In this document: piece by piece, positions 32,497 to 40,565 of the stretch
Position numbering within the stretch: the stretch's first letter is position 1
Layout of the letters: each line of letters begins with the position of its first letter
From: Alcanivoracaceae bacterium
Lineage (GTDB): Bacteria > Pseudomonadota > Gammaproteobacteria > Pseudomonadales > Alcanivoracaceae
Assembly: GCA_023146255.1 (NCBI GenBank)
Contig: JAGLCJ010000003.1
Location: 434,001 to 498,000, forward strand
Reading direction: 5' to 3'
DNA length: 64,000 nt
The notes under the pieces: model-generated
Seen by the model: only the letters and a program-made list of their open reading frames with translations
The model's database searches: none
What the model was told of the DNA's origin: nothing
Program-made: the position numbers and the translations under genes

Positions 32497-35496
32497 ATGA
32501 GCAAGCTGCGTTTTGATGGTCGTGTTGCGATCGTGACAGGGGCCGGTGGTGGCCTGGGTCGTTCCCATGCCCTGCTGCTCGGCAGTCTCGGTGCCAAAGT
32601 TGTGGTCAATGATCTCGGTGGTACCGCCACCGGTGGCGGAAAGTCCTCGGCCGCTGCCGACAAGGTGGTGGAAGAGATCAAGGCGCTCGGCGGTGAAGCC
32701 GTCGCCAACTACGACTCGGTCGAGCATGGCGAGAGCATCGTCAAAACCGCGCTGGATGCCTTCGGCACGGTGGATATTGTTATCAATAACGCCGGTATCC
32801 TGCGTGATGTCAGCTTTGCCAAGATGACCCAGGCGGACTGGGATCTGATTCTGAAAGTGCATCTGACCGGCTCCATGAGCGTCAGCCATGCGGCCTGGCC
32901 GATCATGCGCGAGAAGGGCTACGGCCGCATCATCATGACCACCTCGGCTGCCGGTATTTACGGCAACTTTGGCCAGGCAAACTATTGCGCCGCCAAGCTT
33001 GGCATCGCCGGCCTCGCCAACTGTCTTGCCGAAGAAGGTCGCGGCAAGAATATTTTTGTTAACACCATCGCCCCGATTGCCGCTTCACGGCTGACTGAAA
33101 CAGTGATGCCGCCGGAGCTGCTCAAGCACCTGAACCCGGAAGCGGTCAGCCCGCTGGTGGCCTGGCTGAGCCATGAAAGCTGCCAGGAAACCAAGGGCCT
33201 GTTCGAAGTCGGCGCCGGTTATATCGCCAAGCTGCGCTGGGAGCGGGCACAGGGCAATGTGTTCGCGCTGGGCAAGAAGTTCAGCATTGATGATGTCGCC
33301 TCGCGCTGGTCGAAGATCACCGACTTTACTGACGCCGAGCACCCGACCAGCGTCAATGAATCCTTTATGCCGATCCTGAATAACATCAATAACCCGAGCC
33401 TGGGCGGCAACGAGTTTATTGATCTGGATGTGGCCAGCAAGGCGAAGCTGGAGCTGGAATCTTCTTACGATGAGAACGATCTGGCCCTGTATGCTCTCAG
33501 TGTCGGTGCCGCCCGTGATCCGATGGACAAGGACGAGCTCAAGTTTGTTTACGAGCTGGGCAGTGATTTCCAGGCCCTGCCGACCTTTGGCGTGATGCCG
33601 CAGATCGGCGCCATGCTGAAAGCGGCGAAGGAGGGCAAGTTCGCCCTGCCCGGGATGAACTTCGGCTTTGACCGCCTGCTGCACGGCGAACAGCTCACCG
33701 AAATTCGCCGGCCGCTGCCGCGCAACGCAAAACTGAAGCACATCTTCCGCTTCAAGGAAGCCTTCGATAAAGATCCGAATGCGGTGGTGACCTTTGCTAT
33801 TTCCACCGTCGATGAAAACGGTGACGAGATTGCCTATAACGAGATGACCTCGTTTGTGAAAGGTGCCGGTGGCTGGGGCGGTGATCGTGGCCCGAGTGCG
33901 GATATCAATGTGCCGCCGGATCGTGCCCCGGATGCCGTGATTGAAGAAAAGACCGATGCCAACCAGACCCTGTTGTATCGCCTCTGTGGTGACTGGAACC
34001 CGCTGCATGCCGATCCGGCCTTTGCCAAGGCGTTCGGCTATGACAGGCCGATCCTGCATGGCCTGTGTACCTACGGCTATGCCGGTCGTCATGTGATCAA
34101 GGCGTTCTGCAATAACGATGGCCGCCTGATGAAAAGCATCAAGGTGCGCTTTGCCAAGAGTGTGTTCCCGGGCGAAACCCTGGTCACGAAGATGTGGAAG
34201 GAATCGGACGACCGCATCATTCTCGAAACCCGGGTCAAGGAGCGCGATGAAGTCGTGCTGAAAAATGCCGCAGTGGAGTTGTATCGCGAAGTGCCGAAGG
34301 TGCAAGCGAAACCGAAAGCGGCAGCGCCGACAGAAACTGCAGCGGCAGCCGATACCTCGGTCACCCTGGAAGATGTGTTCTCGGCGATTGCCAGCTATGT
34401 GGCGGCGACGCCGGCACTGGTGGACAAGGCCAAGACCTCATTCCAGTTCAACTTCACCAACCCGGACCAGAGCTTCTTTATTGATCTGAAATCCGCCCCG
34501 GGCAGTGCCGGTGCCGGCAGTGTCGATAAGGCAGACGTAACGCTGGAGCTGGACACCAAACATGTGCAGACCCTTTTCGGTGGTGACCTTGCGGCTGTGC
34601 AGAAGCTGTACTTCGGCGGTGAGCTGAAGATCGCTGGCAACGTCATGGCCTCGAACAAGCTGTCGGTACTGCAAGGCATGGATCCGAAGCTGGTGGAAGA
34701 AGCTCGGGCGAAACGGGTTGCTGCCGGTGGCGCAAGCCCGGCCTCTGCAGCGCCGGCGTCAGCAGCGGCTTCGCAGGAGCCAACGCTGGATGATGTGTTC
34801 ACTGGTATCGCTGCCTATATCGCCGCCAAGCCGGAGCTGGTCGGCAAGACCAACACCGTGTTCCAGTTTGTCTTCCATAACCCGGAACAGAGCTTCTTTA
34901 TTGACCTGAAGAACGATAAAGGCGCTGCGGGTTCGGGCATGGCCGATAAACCGGACGTGACCCTCGAGCTCGATACCGCGCTGGTGAATACCCTGTTCGG
35001 TGGCGATATCGCTGAAGTGCAGAAACTCTACTTCGGCGGCCAGCTGAAAGTGCATGGCAATATCATGGCCTCGAACAAGCTGTCGGTACTGCAGGGCATG
35101 GATCCGAAGCTGGTTGAGCAGGCCCGCGACAAGCGCCTTGCCTCCGGTGCGCCGAAAGCAGCGGCTCCCGCAGCAAAAGCAGCGCCGAAGCCGGCCCGGG
35201 CGGCGGAGTCCATGGCGGCGCTGGAGCAGAAGCTGGCCAAGGCCACCGGGCTTTCCGGCGCGGTGCACTTCCGGGTGCGCGATCCGGACGGTGACTGGGT
35301 GATGGACTTCAGCGTTACCCCGCCGAAGTTGTCCACCGGCAAGGCCGATGATGCCGTTGCCACGGTCACGGTTGGTGACAGTCAGCTGGCTGACTGGGTC
35401 GATGGCAAGCACGGTTTGCGCGAGCTGTATCAGAAGGGCGATCTGCGCGTGGACGGCAATGTCGCGCTGGTTCGCCAGATTGAAGATGCACTGTGA
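32497..35496 (+). CDS. MFE-2-like fusion: SDR, hydratase-2 hot-dog, three SCP2 domains
   Basis: 999 residues. Residues 1-300: R-specific 3-hydroxyacyl-CoA dehydrogenase-type SDR (TGAGGGLG at 14-21, NNAG about 98-101, Tyr163-x3-Lys167). About 320-600: MaoC-like hydratase 2, with the signature DWNPLHADPAFAKAFGYDRP (Asp499, His504). After an Ala/Lys/Pro linker come three sterol-carrier-protein-2 domains: about 622-741, 762-882 and 905-999. The SDR-hydratase-SCP2 order is that of peroxisomal MFE-2 (HSD17B4), which handles very-long-chain, branched and bile-acid side chains. Copies 1 and 2 are almost identical over 52 bp at DNA level. The hydratase 2 product is the R-3-hydroxy isomer that the SDR oxidises. 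Confidence 0.92.
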   Translation: MSKLRFDGRVAIVTGAGGGLGRSHALLLGSLGAKVVVNDLGGTATGGGKSSAAADKVVEEIKALGGEAVANYDSVEHGESIVKTALDAFGTVDIVINNAGILRDVSFAKMTQADWDLILKVHLTGSMSVSHAAWPIMREKGYGRIIMTTSAAGIYGNFGQANYCAAKLGIAGLANCLAEEGRGKNIFVNTIAPIAASRLTETVMPPELLKHLNPEAVSPLVAWLSHESCQETKGLFEVGAGYIAKLRWERAQGNVFALGKKFSIDDVASRWSKITDFTDAEHPTSVNESFMPILNNINNPSLGGNEFIDLDVASKAKLELESSYDENDLALYALSVGAARDPMDKDELKFVYELGSDFQALPTFGVMPQIGAMLKAAKEGKFALPGMNFGFDRLLHGEQLTEIRRPLPRNAKLKHIFRFKEAFDKDPNAVVTFAISTVDENGDEIAYNEMTSFVKGAGGWGGDRGPSADINVPPDRAPDAVIEEKTDANQTLLYRLCGDWNPLHADPAFAKAFGYDRPILHGLCTYGYAGRHVIKAFCNNDGRLMKSIKVRFAKSVFPGETLVTKMWKESDDRIILETRVKERDEVVLKNAAVELYREVPKVQAKPKAAAPTETAAAADTSVTLEDVFSAIASYVAATPALVDKAKTSFQFNFTNPDQSFFIDLKSAPGSAGAGSVDKADVTLELDTKHVQTLFGGDLAAVQKLYFGGELKIAGNVMASNKLSVLQGMDPKLVEEARAKRVAAGGASPASAAPASAAASQEPTLDDVFTGIAAYIAAKPELVGKTNTVFQFVFHNPEQSFFIDLKNDKGAAGSGMADKPDVTLELDTALVNTLFGGDIAEVQKLYFGGQLKVHGNIMASNKLSVLQGMDPKLVEQARDKRLASGAPKAAAPAAKAAPKPARAAESMAALEQKLAKATGLSGAVHFRVRDPDGDWVMDFSVTPPKLSTGKADDAVATVTVGDSQLADWVDGKHGLRELYQKGDLRVDGNVALVRQIEDAL
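34643..34694 (+). repeat. SCP2 internal repeat, copy 1
   Basis: 52-nt segment encoding MASNKLSVLQGMDPKLV, nearly identical to 35063-35114 (one difference seen, A/G in the Gln codon). Offset is exactly 420 nt (140 codons). Confidence 0.9.
35063..35114 (+). repeat. SCP2 internal repeat, copy 2
   Basis: Second copy of the segment at 34643-34694, in the middle SCP2 domain of the same gene; the third SCP2 domain does not carry it. Confidence 0.9.
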
Positions 35497-35526
35497 AGTG
35501 CTGACACAGACAACAGGAGAACGAAG

Positions 35527-36708
35527 ATGAAACGTCGAGTGAATGTAATCGGTGTCGGCATGACCAAGTTCGCCAAACCCGGCGCCAGTGATGATTACCA
35601 TGTCATGGCTGCGGAAGCGGGCAAGAAGGCGCTGGCCGACGCCGGCATCAACTACAACGAAGTCGAGCAGGCGTTCTGCGGCTATGTCTACGGTGACTCC
35701 ACCTGCGGTCAGCGCGCCGTGTACGAGCTGGGACTGACTGGTATTCCGGTGGTCAACGTCAATAACAACTGCTCCACCGGCTCATCGGCACTGTTTCTTG
35801 CCCGTCAGGCCATTGAGGGCGGTCTGGCCGAGTGTGTCATCGCCGTTGGCTTTGAGAAGATGGAACGCGGAGCTCTAGGTTCCAAATTCAACGACCGGGA
35901 AAATCCGATGGGCCAGCATGCCCAGCTGATGATCACCGAACAGGGCTTTACCCAGGCACCGCCGGCGGCGCAGATGTTTGGTGGTGCTGGTCGCGAGTAT
36001 CGCTGGCAGCATGGCACCAAACGGGAAACCTTCGGCAAGATCGCCGAGAAGGCACGCAAGCATGCCAGCAATAATCCTTACGCGCTGTTCAATCAGGTGT
36101 TGTCTCTGGAAGAGATCATGGCGTCAGAGGAAGTGTTTGATCCGCTGACCCGGTTCCAGTGCTGCCCGCCGACCTGCGGTGCCGGCGCGGCGATTCTGTG
36201 CTCGGATGAGTTCGCCAAGAAGCATGGCATCAGCAACCCGGTGTATATCGCCGCCCAGGCCATGACCACCGACTTTGCCAGCAGCTTCGAAGAGAAGTCG
36301 ATGATCAAGATGGTCGGCTATGACATGACCAAAGCGGCGGCGAAGAAGGTCTACGAGGAAGCCGGCATTGGCGCTGAAGATGTCGATGTGGTGGAGCTGC
36401 ACGACTGCTTTACCGCCAATGAACTGCTCACCTATGAAGGGCTTGGTCTGTGCCCGGAAGGTGGTGCCGAGAAGTTTATCTGGGATGCAGACAATACCTA
36501 CGGCGGCAAAGTTGTCACCAATCCATCCGGTGGCCTGTTGTCGAAAGGCCATCCGCTGGGTGCCACCGGTCTGGCCCAGTGCACCGAGCTGGTCTGGCAG
36601 TTGCGTGGTCAGGCAGAAAAGCGACAGGTTGAGAATGCCCGGGTGGCCCTGCAGCATAATCTGGGTCTGGGCGGCGCCTGCGTGATCACTATGTATCGCC
36701 GTGACTGA
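35527..36708 (+). CDS. SCP-x type thiolase (lipid-transfer thiolase)
   Basis: 393-residue thiolase of the sterol carrier protein x/lipid-transfer branch. Catalytic Cys is Cys82 in NNCSTGSSA; HDCFTANELLTYE carries the characteristic HDCF box of this branch; the C-terminal GLLSKGHPLGATGLAQ holds the catalytic His, and LQHNLGLGGACVITMYRR closes the protein. It cleaves 3-ketoacyl-CoA thioesters, commonly with steroid or branched side chains. It lies 30 bp after the MFE-2-like gene, completing a peroxisome-like dehydrogenase/hydratase/dehydrogenase/thiolase set. Confidence 0.94.
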   Translation: MKRRVNVIGVGMTKFAKPGASDDYHVMAAEAGKKALADAGINYNEVEQAFCGYVYGDSTCGQRAVYELGLTGIPVVNVNNNCSTGSSALFLARQAIEGGLAECVIAVGFEKMERGALGSKFNDRENPMGQHAQLMITEQGFTQAPPAAQMFGGAGREYRWQHGTKRETFGKIAEKARKHASNNPYALFNQVLSLEEIMASEEVFDPLTRFQCCPPTCGAGAAILCSDEFAKKHGISNPVYIAAQAMTTDFASSFEEKSMIKMVGYDMTKAAAKKVYEEAGIGAEDVDVVELHDCFTANELLTYEGLGLCPEGGAEKFIWDADNTYGGKVVTNPSGGLLSKGHPLGATGLAQCTELVWQLRGQAEKRQVENARVALQHNLGLGGACVITMYRRD

Positions 36709-36723
36709 TCTGCTGCGATGATG

Positions 36724-36755
36724 TTCAGGCAGTACCGGTTCCGGTACTGCCTGAA
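36724..36755. repeat. 15-bp perfect hairpin
   Basis: TTCAGGCAGTACCGG / CCGGTACTGCCTGAA with a 2-nt loop, in the 74-bp gap after the thiolase. There is no T-run; it may be a stabilising hairpin or operator for the downstream SDR. Confidence 0.7.
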
Positions 36756-36782
36756 GCCATACTCATAACAACAGCCGGGGGC

Positions 36783-37607
36783 ATGATGAAAGTATTCAAT
36801 GGCAAGACCGCAGTGGTGACCGGTGCGGCCTCGGGGATGGGGCGGGCCGTTACCCTGAAACTGCTGTCATTCGGTGCCCATGTGGTTGCCACCGACGTCA
36901 ATGCTGAAGGTCTCAAGGCATTGGCCGCTGGACACACCGGCACCGGCAAGCTGACCACACAGCAACTGGATGTCACCAATCGGACCGCATTTACGGCATT
37001 GATTCAGGATATCGCAGCAAAAGGGTCGCTGGATTACCTGTTCAACAATGCCGGTATCGCCATTACCGGTGAGCTGAAAGACAACGTCGAGTCAGACTGG
37101 CAGCGCACCATCGACATCAATCAGATGGGCGTGCTGTATGGCACGCTCGCAGCGTATGAAGTGATGCGAGCACAGGGCAATGGCCATATCGTCAATACCG
37201 CCTCGATTGCTGGCCTGATGCCGGCGCCAATGCTGGCGCTTTATGCCATGACCAAGCATGCGGTGGTTGGCCTCAGCCTGTCGCTGCGCGAAGAAGCCAA
37301 GGTCTATGGTGTGCGGGTCAGCGCGGTTTGTCCCGGTATTGTCGAAACCAATATTGTCGGCGTCGACCAGATGCAGAAACTGAAACTCGGTAACGACAGC
37401 CCGTTTGATTTTATCCGCAGTAAAACCCCGGTCAGACCGATTCCACCGGAACAGGCTGCCGAGGCCATTCTCGCCGGTGTGGCAAAAAACCTGCCGGAAA
37501 TCATCTTCCCATTGCACGGCAAGCTGGCGGTATCGACCTTCCACAATGCCCGGCGCATCTGGGAGCTGGCAGTGGCGCCGGGCCTGAAAGTCATGCGAGG
37601 GCAGTAG
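36783..37607 (+). CDS. short-chain dehydrogenase/reductase
   Basis: 274 residues. TGAASGMGRAVTLKL cofactor motif, NNAGIAITGELK, catalytic Ser in NTASIAGL and YAMTKHAVVG with the Tyr-x3-Lys pair. The Asp in VATDVNAEG after the second strand suggests NAD(H). The C-terminal region (ARRIWELAVAPGLK) is hydrophobic and may associate with membrane. It is followed by an alpha/beta hydrolase after 6 nt, so the two act in one unit. Substrate unknown. Confidence 0.9.
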   Translation: MMKVFNGKTAVVTGAASGMGRAVTLKLLSFGAHVVATDVNAEGLKALAAGHTGTGKLTTQQLDVTNRTAFTALIQDIAAKGSLDYLFNNAGIAITGELKDNVESDWQRTIDINQMGVLYGTLAAYEVMRAQGNGHIVNTASIAGLMPAPMLALYAMTKHAVVGLSLSLREEAKVYGVRVSAVCPGIVETNIVGVDQMQKLKLGNDSPFDFIRSKTPVRPIPPEQAAEAILAGVAKNLPEIIFPLHGKLAVSTFHNARRIWELAVAPGLKVMRGQ

Positions 37608-37613
37608 CGTATT

Positions 37614-38801
37614 ATGGCCTCTTCAGATCAGCCTTGGTGGCTGACCCTGCCGGTGGACTATCATCGCCGGCCAGTGGAGACCCCGCTTGATCGTCAGCAC
37701 CGCTTTAAGGTTGGCGTCTCGGCGGCAATGGATCATGTGCTCAAGAATGGTCTGGCCACCGCAGTGCTGGCGGCCATGGCCAATAATTTGCGCAAGCATC
37801 CGTTGGCGCAGCAGATCGGCGAGCTGGAGTTTTACCGCGATCTGGCGGATCGCGCTGATCCGTCACGGGTGTTTATGCCGCCTACGGATCAGGTGGCCAT
37901 GCGTATAAGTAGACCGAAGAAGCCGGTGCCAGGCATCGATAGTCGCACGCTGCGCTTTCAGAGTACGTTCGAAGCCCTCAATCCGGCCTTGCGCGATCGT
38001 GTTGCCAGCCATCGCAACAATCTGGTGGCCGAAGCGCGCCACTGGACCCATCCCGATGGTCCCCGGCCGACGCTGGTTTTCCTGCACGGTTATTCGCTGG
38101 ATGCTTACTGGATCAACAGCGCTATGTTTTCGTTGCGTTGGTTCTACGATCAGGGCTGGGATGTCCTGCTGTATACCTTGCCGTTTCATGGTAGCCGGCG
38201 CGAGCGGTTTGATCCGTTCAGCGGGTTTGGCTACTTTGGCCACGGCTTCGCCGAAACCAATGAGACCATGCTGCAGGCAATCCATGAGGTGCGTACTTTC
38301 ATGCGCTATCTGCGTGAGATTGGTGTGCCGAGTATCGGTATCAGCGGGCTCAGCCTTGGCGGTTATCTGTCGGCCTTGATGGCGGCGGTGGAAAAAGATC
38401 TGGCGTTCGTGATGCCAAACGCAGCGGTGGTATCACCCACGGATATGCTGATGGAGTGGGCACCATTGCGTGAAGCTTTCCAGCGTGTTTTGCCTCAGGC
38501 GGGCCTGGACCTCACCGATATACGTCATGCGACGGCGATTCACTGCCCGCTGACATGGAAGCCACAGGTGCCAGCGGAAAGGTTGTTGATCATCGCCGGT
38601 GCCGGCGATCGTTTCACCGCGCCGCGCTATCAGAATCTGCTCCACGAGCACTGGCCCGGCAGTCACCTGCACTGGTTCCCGGGCAACCATGTCATGCACT
38701 TGCAGCAAAGAGACTACCTGCGGTTGATGCGTACACTGATGCACCAATCCCTGAGCACGGAGCCGGATCATGACAACCACAGACTCCACCCCGCTGGATA
38801 A
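37614..38801 (+). CDS. alpha/beta hydrolase
   Basis: 395 residues. The hydrolase core begins near residue 145 (LVFLHGYSLDAYW with an HGY oxyanion segment), the nucleophile elbow is GISGLSLGGYL, the acid is probably Asp in IAGAGDRFTAPR and the histidine is in PGNHVMH. The N-terminal 140 residues are a family-specific extension. Possibly an esterase acting on products of the Baeyer-Villiger enzymes. Its 3' end overlaps the next gene by 32 nt in another frame. Confidence 0.85.
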   Translation: MASSDQPWWLTLPVDYHRRPVETPLDRQHRFKVGVSAAMDHVLKNGLATAVLAAMANNLRKHPLAQQIGELEFYRDLADRADPSRVFMPPTDQVAMRISRPKKPVPGIDSRTLRFQSTFEALNPALRDRVASHRNNLVAEARHWTHPDGPRPTLVFLHGYSLDAYWINSAMFSLRWFYDQGWDVLLYTLPFHGSRRERFDPFSGFGYFGHGFAETNETMLQAIHEVRTFMRYLREIGVPSIGISGLSLGGYLSALMAAVEKDLAFVMPNAAVVSPTDMLMEWAPLREAFQRVLPQAGLDLTDIRHATAIHCPLTWKPQVPAERLLIIAGAGDRFTAPRYQNLLHEHWPGSHLHWFPGNHVMHLQQRDYLRLMRTLMHQSLSTEPDHDNHRLHPAG

Positions 38802-39249
38802 GCCGGTCAAGCCCACCGGCACCATCCCCAATATTGGCGACTGGCGCTTTAACCGCTACCTGACCATGCAGCTGTTACCGCTGTTCTATGTGCTGCTGTT
38901 GTTAGGCGCTCTGGTAGTGATCATCAGCTTGGTTGTGGTCTGCTTTTACTTCTCACTGATGGTCGGCCTGATTGCCGCGCTGGCCTCGCCAATCGTTTTT
39001 CTGGTGACCTTCGCGGTAATCCGTGCAGCGCTGGAATACCTGATCATGGCCCACCGCATCATGCGCATCATCGAGCGTATGGATGCCTTGCCGGGGCAAG
39101 TCAGTGAACTCAGCGTGCGGGTTGATGGCATCACCAATCATGTCGATCAGCTGATCAACCATGTCGATGATATTCATGGCACCCTTATGGAAGTGCGGCC
39201 GATTCTGAGATCCGCAGGGCTGGTTAGCCGCCTGTTTGGACGACGCTAG
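38770..39249 (+). CDS. small membrane protein, DUF4282-like
   Basis: 159 residues. Two long hydrophobic helices (about 32-60 and 62-90, LLPLFYVLLLLGALVVIISL and MVGLIAALASPIVFLVTFAVIRAALEYLIM) followed by an amphipathic tail (about 95-150) of heptad-like pattern that could coil (VSELSVRVDGITNHVDQLINHVDDIHG). This layout fits DUF4282 proteins. It overlaps the hydrolase gene by 32 nt. Function unknown. Confidence 0.6.
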   Translation: MTTTDSTPLDKPVKPTGTIPNIGDWRFNRYLTMQLLPLFYVLLLLGALVVIISLVVVCFYFSLMVGLIAALASPIVFLVTFAVIRAALEYLIMAHRIMRIIERMDALPGQVSELSVRVDGITNHVDQLINHVDDIHGTLMEVRPILRSAGLVSRLFGRR

Positions 39250-39300
39250 TCAGTTTGAGTTGCTGCAGATAATGCACACTAGTAGAACGGAATAATGCGA

Positions 39301-39416
39301 GGCCCTGTTTTGCGCTGACGGGTTTTCCGGGACCTTCGGAGCCATGGATGGCGGAGAAGAGCTACATGGACGTACTCGTGCGTGTCCCGGAAAACCCGTC
39401 AGTGCAAAACAGGGCC
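39301..39416. repeat. 33-bp terminal inverted repeat element (MITE-like)
   Basis: Left arm 39301-39333 (begins GGCCCTGTTTTGCGCTGACG) and right arm 39384-39416 are inverted repeats of 33 bp with one mismatch, around a 50-bp centre containing GAGCCATGGATGGCG. No coding capacity. It fills the 195-bp gap between the convergent small membrane and hydrolase genes; no flanking target duplication was recognised. Confidence 0.8.
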
Positions 39417-39444
39417 GTTGAGGTTCACTGCCTGAACAACAAAC

Positions 39445-40422
39445 TCAGCCTCCACTTTCCCAAAACCGCCGTAAATACCGCGCCGTCAACCCCGGTGCCT
39501 CCACCATCGGCAGATGCCCGATCCCCCGCAGCCTTTTCTCTTCTGCATGCGGAATCAGCTGTTTGAAAGTATCGACACAGGACACATCCAGCACCTTGTC
39601 CTCCTCACCCCAGAGGATAAACGTCGGCGCCGTAATCGTGGTAAAGCCCGGCATATCTTCCCGCGGCGTATGACTGACCAGCTCACGGAACATGTGTCGG
39701 TTTACATGCCGGCGCGAAATCATCTCGCCAAACATCACCGGCGCCAACGCACTGGCAATCAGATAACGATTACGATGGGTGGTGGAAGTAAACAAGCGCA
39801 TCACATCGGCAAACCGCCGCGTTACCAGCGTATTGCGACCTTCAATCAGATCTTTCTCAAACGGACTCATGCGACTGCCACGGGCACCGGCGGCATTCAT
39901 CAGCGTCAGCGAGCGGGTATGTTCCGGCGACCGTGCTGCGATAAAGCCGGCCAGCGCACCGCCCATGGAACTACCGACAATATGTGCCGGACCGTTGACG
40001 TAATGCTCGATCCAGTGCGCCAGACGCGAGGATTGATGATCCATTCCGTAGGGCAGGGTCGGGCTGAAATGACTTTCGCCCCAACCGGGCAGATCCGGCA
40101 CATACAAATGGTAGTGACGGCTCAACAGCGGTAACAACGGCAACCAGTTTTCCTTGCTGGCAGCAAAGCCATGCAGCAACACCACCGCAGGGCCATCGGT
40201 ATTGCCGCCTTCCAGCCAGACCAGCTTGTAACCATCCACCGGCGCTTCGCGTTTCTGCAGACCGCTGACCTTGCCTTGCAATACCCGCATCAGTGGCCAG
40301 GTCACACCACTGGGCCGCCAGCTGCGCAGCGCATCCGGATGCGGAGCGCGGGATTTTTCCAGAAAGGCATTGCCGACTTCATTGATAAACGCCTGCTCGG
40401 CGGCAGCCAGATGCTGACTCAT
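39445..40422 (-). CDS. alpha/beta hydrolase
   Basis: 325 residues starting at MSQHLAAAEQAF, chosen because AGGAG lies upstream. The core begins near residue 70 with VVLLHGFAASKENWLPLLPLL; nucleophile elbow GSSMGGALAGF; acid Asp in LWGEEDKVLD; His in IGHLPMVEAP. This set fits meta-cleavage product hydrolases, haloalkane dehalogenase relatives and esterases. Minus-strand gene with an imperfect dyad in its promoter region. Confidence 0.88.
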   Translation of the reverse strand: MSQHLAAAEQAFINEVGNAFLEKSRAPHPDALRSWRPSGVTWPLMRVLQGKVSGLQKREAPVDGYKLVWLEGGNTDGPAVVLLHGFAASKENWLPLLPLLSRHYHLYVPDLPGWGESHFSPTLPYGMDHQSSRLAHWIEHYVNGPAHIVGSSMGGALAGFIAARSPEHTRSLTLMNAAGARGSRMSPFEKDLIEGRNTLVTRRFADVMRLFTSTTHRNRYLIASALAPVMFGEMISRRHVNRHMFRELVSHTPREDMPGFTTITAPTFILWGEEDKVLDVSCVDTFKQLIPHAEEKRLRGIGHLPMVEAPGLTARYLRRFWESGG

Positions 40423-40476
40423 CACGGGTCTCCTGTGCGGGCCTGGGTGGCCGGATGCGTTACTGTGCACGCATCA

Positions 40477-40534
40477 GAATATTTGGGCAGATCACACTGT
40501 GCCATTAACCAGTGTAAGTATCTGTAAAATATTC
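40477..40534. promoter_or_regulatory. imperfect long dyad in the gap between two hydrolase genes
   Basis: GAATATTT ... ACACTG on the left mirrors CAGTGT ... AAATATTC on the right, with an AT-rich setting. May be an operator/promoter for the hydrolase at 39445, or a terminator of the gene at 40566. Confidence 0.4.
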
Positions 40535-40565
40535 GGATTATCGTGATTTTTGTCCGGCCGTTCGA

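Noticed and set aside
33085..34305. 406-codon minus-strand frame in the MFE-2-like gene
   Set aside because: Antisense shadow of the SDR and hydratase domains, which are fully supported on the plus strand.
39348..39566. 72-codon plus-strand frame in and after the inverted repeat element
   Set aside because: No ribosome site or similarity, and it runs into the 3' end of the minus-strand hydrolase.
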